Assembly: GCA_035275105.1 (NCBI GenBank)
Contig: DATENL010000107.1
Coordinates: 1 to 9,665, forward strand
Direction: 5' to 3'
Source: AC-37 sp035275105
Lineage (GTDB): Bacteria > Actinomycetota > Thermoleophilia > Solirubrobacterales > Thermoleophilaceae
DNA length: 9,665 nucleotides
The notes beneath the pieces were generated by a model. The model was not told where the DNA came from. It saw only the letters and a program-made list of their open reading frames with translations, and did not search any database. The position numbers and the translations under genes were made by a program. This document shows positions 6,254-9,665 of this stretch, one piece after another; position 1 is the stretch's first letter, and the number at the start of each line of letters is the position of its first letter.

Positions 6254-7122
6254 GCCTCGACCGATCCGTCGACCAGCCCGCGCACGCCGGCCCACTCGCC
6301 GTTCACGGCCCGATGGACGAAGAGCACCGCGAGGAGGATCCCGAACTGGAGGCGGGCGAGCGGCGTGCGGCGGAAGTTCTTGCGGAACAGGTACGCGCGG
6401 TTGACCACGACCATGCGGTTGAACTCGCGCATGCGCGCGGGGGAGACCTTCCGGCCGGCGTCGATGTTGCGGTGCACGAGGATCGCGTCGGGCACGAAGC
6501 GCAGCCGCCCCACCCGCGACAGCCGGTACGAGAAGTCCTCGTCCTCGAGCAGCGCATAGCCGGTGAGCATCTCGTCGAAGCGGACCTGCCGGGCGACCTC
6601 GCGGCGCGCGCTCATCAGCGCGCCCAGCATGTACTCGACGTCGCGCTCGCGCGTCTCGTCCTGGAGGCGGCGCGGATAGCCGTAACGGGTGAGCGAGCCC
6701 TCGCCCCCGCCGCCCGGGAGCAGCCGCCGCCAGCGCGAGCGCATGTTGCCGAAGCGGCGCAGGTCGCGGTCGATCACGTGGCCGGTCGCGCCCACCACCT
6801 CCGGGTCCGCGTACGCGCGCGCGAGCGCGCCGAACAGCCCCGGGTCGAGCTCGGTGTCGTCGTCCACGAAGACGACCACGTCGCCGGTCGCGAGCTCGAT
6901 CCCGGCGTTGCGCTGGGCGGTCAGGCCGGTGCGGGCGCGGGCGTAGCGCGCGCCCACCGCGGCCGCCTCCGGCTCGGCGGAGCGCGCGGGGTCGCCGTCG
7001 ACCACGATCACCTCCGCTGGCGGGGGGTCACAGCGCGCGATCGTGGCCAGCGCCGTGCGCAGCAGGCCCGGACGGCCGAGCGTGGCGATGACGACCGTTA
7101 AGCGCGGTGCCGGATCGGACAC
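6235..7122 (-). CDS. GT2-family glycosyltransferase (GT-A fold)
   Basis: An inverting-type glycosyltransferase of 295 residues that probably adds one sugar of the repeat unit. It starts with a Rossmann-like strand (LTVVIATLGRPGLL, 8-21), followed by EVIVVDGDP (37-45), the acceptor-loop-like TAQRNAGIELATGD (68-81), and the metal-binding motif VFVDDDTEL with Asp87-89. EDEDFSYRL (193-201) fits the conserved ED region that supplies the catalytic base. A hydrophobic helix at about 258-270, flanked by basic residues, may attach it to the membrane. The GTG start is seven bases after the stop of the upstream GT4 gene, with AGG (from the TAGG that contains that stop) six bases before it. The 3' end overlaps the next transferase gene, so the three genes are almost certainly one operon. 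The sugar specificity is unknown. Confidence 0.9.
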   Translation of the reverse strand: MSDPAPRLTVVIATLGRPGLLRTALATIARCDPPPAEVIVVDGDPARSAEPEAAAVGARYARARTGLTAQRNAGIELATGDVVVFVDDDTELDPGLFGALARAYADPEVVGATGHVIDRDLRRFGNMRSRWRRLLPGGGGEGSLTRYGYPRRLQDETRERDVEYMLGALMSARREVARQVRFDEMLTGYALLEDEDFSYRLSRVGRLRFVPDAILVHRNIDAGRKVSPARMREFNRMVVVNRAYLFRKNFRRTPLARLQFGILLAVLFVHRAVNGEWAGVRGLVDGSVEAWRRRA

Positions 7123-7129
7123 TCCGCGC

Positions 7130-8347
7130 CTACGTTAGGCGCAGCCGCCCGTTTCCCTTCGCGAGCGCCACGGTGGGTTCGGGCGCCACGCCGAGCAGCT
7201 CGGAGTAGAGCGCCGCGGTGTCCTCGACCATCCGGTCGAGCCGGAACCGGGCCTCGTACCGGGCCCGGCCCGCCGCGCCCATCGCCTCGCGCAGGGTTGC
7301 GTTGCTCATCACGCCGCGCAGCGCCTCCGCCAGCGCCGCCTCGTCGCCCGGGTCCACCACGCGTCCCGTGAGCCCGTCCTCGACCGCCTCGGGAGTTCCG
7401 CCGACCGACGTCGCGACGATCGGCAGCCCGCAGCTCATCGCCTCCAGCAGCGACAGCGGCAGCGCCTCCCACGCCGACGGCAGCACGAACAGGTCGAGCG
7501 CCGCCAGATAGGGGTCGACGGCGCCGCGGTAGGGGAACCACGCCACCTCGGGCGCGACCCCAAGGCGGTCGATCTCGTCGCGGACCTCGTGCTCGATCGG
7601 GCCGTTCCCGACGATCGCGACCCGGCCGGGGAGCTCGCCGCGCTCGAGCAGCCTCGCCGCCGCGCGCACGAGGAGCTTCGGGTCCTTCTGGGGGCGCAGC
7701 ACGGAGACCATGCCGGCGAGCGGCCGGTCGCCCTTGAACATCATCAGCTCCGGGTCGGGCGCTGCGCCCAGGCAGGGCGTGACGCCGTACTCGATCTGGC
7801 GGACTCGCCCGCCCGAGCCGTGCAGCCGCTCGGCCTCGCGCCGCTCCCACTCGCAGACCGCGACGAGCGCGCCGGTGCGCGGGAGCGCGGCCTGCTCGAT
7901 CGCCCGGTACACGAGCCGCTGCGCGCCGCCGAACTGCGCGGCGAAGGCGAAGCAGTGCGGCGTGTACAGCAGCCGCCGGCGACGGGGCAGGGCCGCGCGG
8001 ATGAGCGCGCCCGCCTTGGAGCTGTGCGCGTGGACCAGGCCGTAGCCGCGCCGGCGGTCGAGCGCGCGGAGCTCGCGAATCGTGGCCAGGTCGCCCCGGC
8101 CGGGCTCGCGCTCCATCGACAGCTCGTGCACGGGCACCCCGGCGTCGACCAGCGGCCCGATGATCGCGCTGCTGGCGGGGGTCGCGACCTCGATCTCCCA
8201 GCCCCGTGCGCGCAGACCCACGGCCAGCTGGAGGACGTGCGCCGCGACGCCGCCGTCCTGGGGCTGGAGAACCTCGAGCACGGGCGCGGGCGGCGCGTCC
8301 AGCGCGACCGGCGCGCGCCTGCGGATCGGGGCGGTCAGCACGCCCAC
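7130..8347 (-). CDS. GT4-family glycosyltransferase (GT-B fold), first gene of the transferase operon
   Basis: A 405-residue retaining-type glycosyltransferase expected to act on the lipid-linked repeat unit in the cytosol. After a basic, proline-containing N-terminus of about 22 residues, the first domain opens with VLEVLQPQDGGVAAHVLQLA (glycine loop near 32-33) and has HAHSSKAGALIR (107-117). The second domain carries SVLRPQKDPKLL (Arg218, Lys221), AIVGNGP, and the EX7E motif in WEALPLSLLEAM (Glu294, Glu302), followed by CGLPIVATSVGGTPEAV. The GTG start at 8347 has GGGGAG (complement of 8353-8358) five bases upstream; a second GTG two codons later is also possible. It is only moderately similar to the other GT4 gene in this operon, so they probably make different linkages rather than being a recent duplication. 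The promoter must lie in 8348-8483. Confidence 0.91.
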   Translation of the reverse strand: MGVLTAPIRRRAPVALDAPPAPVLEVLQPQDGGVAAHVLQLAVGLRARGWEIEVATPASSAIIGPLVDAGVPVHELSMEREPGRGDLATIRELRALDRRRGYGLVHAHSSKAGALIRAALPRRRRLLYTPHCFAFAAQFGGAQRLVYRAIEQAALPRTGALVAVCEWERREAERLHGSGGRVRQIEYGVTPCLGAAPDPELMMFKGDRPLAGMVSVLRPQKDPKLLVRAAARLLERGELPGRVAIVGNGPIEHEVRDEIDRLGVAPEVAWFPYRGAVDPYLAALDLFVLPSAWEALPLSLLEAMSCGLPIVATSVGGTPEAVEDGLTGRVVDPGDEAALAEALRGVMSNATLREAMGAAGRARYEARFRLDRMVEDTAALYSELLGVAPEPTVALAKGNGRLRLT

Positions 8348-8352
8348 GAGCG

Positions 8353-8358
8353 CTCCCC
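8353..8358 (-). promoter_or_regulatory. Shine-Dalgarno site for the first glycosyltransferase
   Basis: Reads GGGGAG on the - strand, five bases before the GTG at 8347. It supports that start for the operon's first gene. Confidence 0.6.
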
Positions 8359-8471
8359 ACCTGGACGTTTGTTCGATGCCGCGCCCTGGCCCTCAACGCC
8401 CAGAACGCGCGGCCGAAAGAAATCTTGCAAGCCGCCGGACGCCCCGTTCCGGGGCGAACCCACAACGCACC
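8359..8471. promoter_or_regulatory. Divergent intergenic region before the transferase operon and the glycoside hydrolase
   Basis: This gap should contain the promoters of both the - strand glycosyltransferase operon and the + strand hydrolase. It has an A/T-richer patch (GAAAGAAATCTTGCAAG, 8415-8431) including the perfect eight-base palindrome CTTGCAAG at 8424-8431, and a strong hairpin at 8440-8456. No promoter pair could be placed with confidence; TTGAGG and AACAAA with a 17-base gap on the - strand are only a weak match. Confidence 0.4.
8440..8456 (+). repeat. Perfect hairpin in the leader of the glycoside hydrolase gene
   Basis: CGCCCCG and CGGGGCG flank TTC, giving seven G-C pairs with a three-base loop, 15 bases before the GGAGGAG ribosome site. 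It is very stable for its size and is not followed by a T-tract. A role in mRNA stability or translation of the downstream gene, or as a protein-binding palindrome, is possible but not shown. Confidence 0.45.
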
Positions 8472-8478
8472 GGAGGAG
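8472..8478 (+). promoter_or_regulatory. Strong Shine-Dalgarno site for the secreted hydrolase
   Basis: GGAGGAG sits five bases before the ATG at 8484, the best-matched ribosome site in the window. It suggests efficient translation of the secreted enzyme and fixes its start. Confidence 0.8.
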
Positions 8479-8483
8479 ATTCG

Positions 8484-9665
8484 ATGAGCCGCCTCTCCGG
8501 GCGCCCGTCCCTACGCCGCGCCCTATCACGCCTCACCTCGCTTGCCGCCGCATTCGCCGCGGCGGCCGCAGTCGCCGTGCCCGCGCCGGCGAGCGCGTCG
8601 CGCCACATGGCCGGCGTGATGAGCCACGTGCTCTGGAGCAACGTCGACATCGACGAGATGGACCGCCAGCTCGACCAGATGGAGCGCGCGCACGTCGCGA
8701 TCACGCGCGTGGACGTCGGCTGGGCCAGCGTCGAGCAGGAGGGGAAGGGCGAGATCAACTGGGACTACGTCCACCGCCTCGACCACCTCGTCGACGGCGC
8801 GAACGCGCGCGGCATCAAGCTCCTCTTGATGTACGCCGAGACCCCCTGCTGGGCGTCGAGCGCGCCGTCCGACCTCAAGGGGGACTGCCACGGCGACTGG
8901 TGGAACTACGACGTGCAGAAGTACGCGCCCCGGCACGCCTCGGACTTCGCCGAGTCGTTCGGCTGGGCGATCAAGCGCTACGGCAACCGCGTGTACTCGT
9001 GGGAGGTGTGGAACGAGCCCAACCAGGAGTACTTCTTCCGCACCGACGACCCGGTCGGCGACTACGCGGACATGGTCCGGGCGTCGTGGCGCGCGGCCCA
9101 GAAGGCGGACCCGCGCCCGATCATCGTGGCCGGCTCGCTGTCGGACTCCGACTTCGAGTTCACCGACGCCCTCTACGCGCACGGCGTGAAGGGCCACTTC
9201 GACGCCTGGTCGATCCACCCGTACAGCGCCGACCGCGATCCGCTCGACACGGACGTCTCGTCGCCGCGCTACAGCTTCAAGGCCGGGATCCCGGCGGTCC
9301 GGAAGGTGATGCACCGCCACGGCGACCGCAAGCCGATCTGGCTGACCGAGTTCGGCTACAGCACCTGCAACGTGCGCGGGGGGGAGGGCTGGGAGAACTG
9401 CGTGAGCAAGGACACCCAGGCGCGCTACCTCAAGCGCGCCTTCCTCCAGATGCGCAAGTGGGACGACGTGCCGGTGGGCACCTGGTTCACGTTCAAGAAC
9501 TGGAACGACGACGAGGGCGACCGCGTGGCCAACTACGGGCTGCTGACCGCGGACGGGCACGAGAAGCCGGCCTTCGACGCCTTCGCCGACGTGGCCCGCA
9601 CGCTCGCAGGCGACGGTGGCGGCGGGGACGGCGGCGGCGACCCGCCGGCCGACCCCGGGCCGAAG
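8484..9665 (+). CDS. Secreted clan GH-A glycoside hydrolase (GH39/PslG-like), 3' end outside the window
   Basis: A probable extracellular endoglycosidase acting on the polysaccharide made by this locus; 394 codons are visible with no stop. Residues 1-38 form a signal peptide: an Arg-rich start, an Ala-rich core (about 17-33) and an ASA cleavage site at 36-38. A TIM-barrel catalytic domain follows, with TRVDVGWASVEQ, GIKLLLMYAETPCWAS, the acid/base motif WEVWNEPN (Glu178), WSIHPY (His245) and the nucleophile motif WLTEFGYS (Glu289). The 111-residue spacing of the two glutamates fits clan GH-A. Four cysteines (122, 135, 295, 306) sit in two close pairs, suggesting disulfides in an exported protein. 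From about residue 376 the chain becomes a Gly/Asp/Pro-rich linker, implying a further domain or surface anchor beyond the window. GH39 is the closest family by motif, but GH5 or an unclassified GH-A family is possible, and the substrate is inferred only from context. Confidence 0.88.
   Translation, partial: MSRLSGRPSLRRALSRLTSLAAAFAAAAAVAVPAPASASRHMAGVMSHVLWSNVDIDEMDRQLDQMERAHVAITRVDVGWASVEQEGKGEINWDYVHRLDHLVDGANARGIKLLLMYAETPCWASSAPSDLKGDCHGDWWNYDVQKYAPRHASDFAESFGWAIKRYGNRVYSWEVWNEPNQEYFFRTDDPVGDYADMVRASWRAAQKADPRPIIVAGSLSDSDFEFTDALYAHGVKGHFDAWSIHPYSADRDPLDTDVSSPRYSFKAGIPAVRKVMHRHGDRKPIWLTEFGYSTCNVRGGEGWENCVSKDTQARYLKRAFLQMRKWDDVPVGTWFTFKNWNDDEGDRVANYGLLTADGHEKPAFDAFADVARTLAGDGGGGDGGGDPPADPGPK
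9607..9665 (+). repeat. Low-complexity Gly/Asp/Pro linker-coding tract
   Basis: Repeated GGCGAC/GGCGGC-like units encode GDGGGGDGGG followed by a Pro/Asp stretch. It marks a flexible linker after the catalytic domain and is a place where slippage could change linker length. The tract runs to the window edge. Confidence 0.6.

Noticed and set aside
6811..6829. Alternating CG run in the GT2 gene, considered as a Z-DNA-like or repeat element
   Set aside because: It is explained by Arg/Ala codons in GC-rich coding sequence; similar runs occur throughout the window.
5117..8347. The two GT4 genes as a tandem duplication
   Set aside because: They share only family motifs; their N-termini, loop lengths and residues between motifs differ widely, so recent duplication is not supported.
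7098..8465. 455-codon - strand open frame overlapping the first GT4 gene in another frame
   Set aside because: It is dominated by Arg, Ala, Gly and Pro, while the alternative frame has a complete GT4 domain with the EX7E motif and a good ribosome site.
8411..8483. Faint resemblance of the hydrolase leader to c-di-GMP (GEMM) or c-di-AMP (ydaO) riboswitches, from GCAAGCC and GGGGCGAACCCA-like strings
   Set aside because: Only short fragments match; the 5' half of GEMM and the full multi-stem ydaO architecture are not visible. An Infernal scan with the Rfam models would decide; a significant hit would reinstate it.
8526..9560. 344-codon - strand open frame opposite the glycoside hydrolase
   Set aside because: It is Val/His/Arg-rich with no recognisable domain, lying entirely opposite a gene with signal peptide and catalytic motifs.

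Overview
The window is a piece of an exopolysaccharide or capsule biosynthesis locus of the Wzx/Wzy type. The DNA is very GC-rich, with codons ending mostly in G or C, GTG and TTG starts, and a chain-length/BY-kinase fusion protein. This points to a high-GC actinobacterium. A deep lineage such as Thermoleophilia/Solirubrobacterales is a guess from overall style and is not proven here.

Layout, left to right. (1) The 3' part of a MOP-superfamily polysaccharide flippase (+, 2-1519), cut by the left edge. (2) Convergent to it, a fused Wzz-type chain-length regulator and bacterial tyrosine kinase (-, 1516-2847); the two stop codons share one CTAG. (3) A short divergent intergenic region (2848-2930). 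(4) A two-gene + strand unit: a PHP-family tyrosine phosphatase of the CpsB/YwqE type (2931-3710), overlapping by ATGA with an O-antigen ligase/Wzy-like polymerase (3707-5101). (5) A hairpin at 5098-5120 that contains the stop codons of two convergent genes. (6) A tight - strand operon read right to left: GT4 glycosyltransferase (8347-7130), GT2 glycosyltransferase (7122-6235), GT4 glycosyltransferase (6253-5117). (7) A second divergent intergenic region (8348-8483) with inverted repeats. (8) A secreted clan GH-A glycoside hydrolase resembling GH39/PslG (+, from 8484), cut by the right edge inside a Gly/Asp/Pro-rich linker.

Inferred joint role: the three glycosyltransferases would extend a lipid-linked repeat unit on the inner leaflet, the flippase would move it outward, and the Wzy-like protein would polymerise it. 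The Wzz/BY-kinase would set chain length through cycles of tyrosine phosphorylation reversed by the PHP phosphatase. The secreted hydrolase would trim or release polymer outside the cell. No initiating sugar-phosphate transferase (WbaP/WcaJ type) is in the window; it would be expected nearby. No tRNA, rRNA, CRISPR array or insertion sequence was seen. All but about 220 bases of the window is coding.
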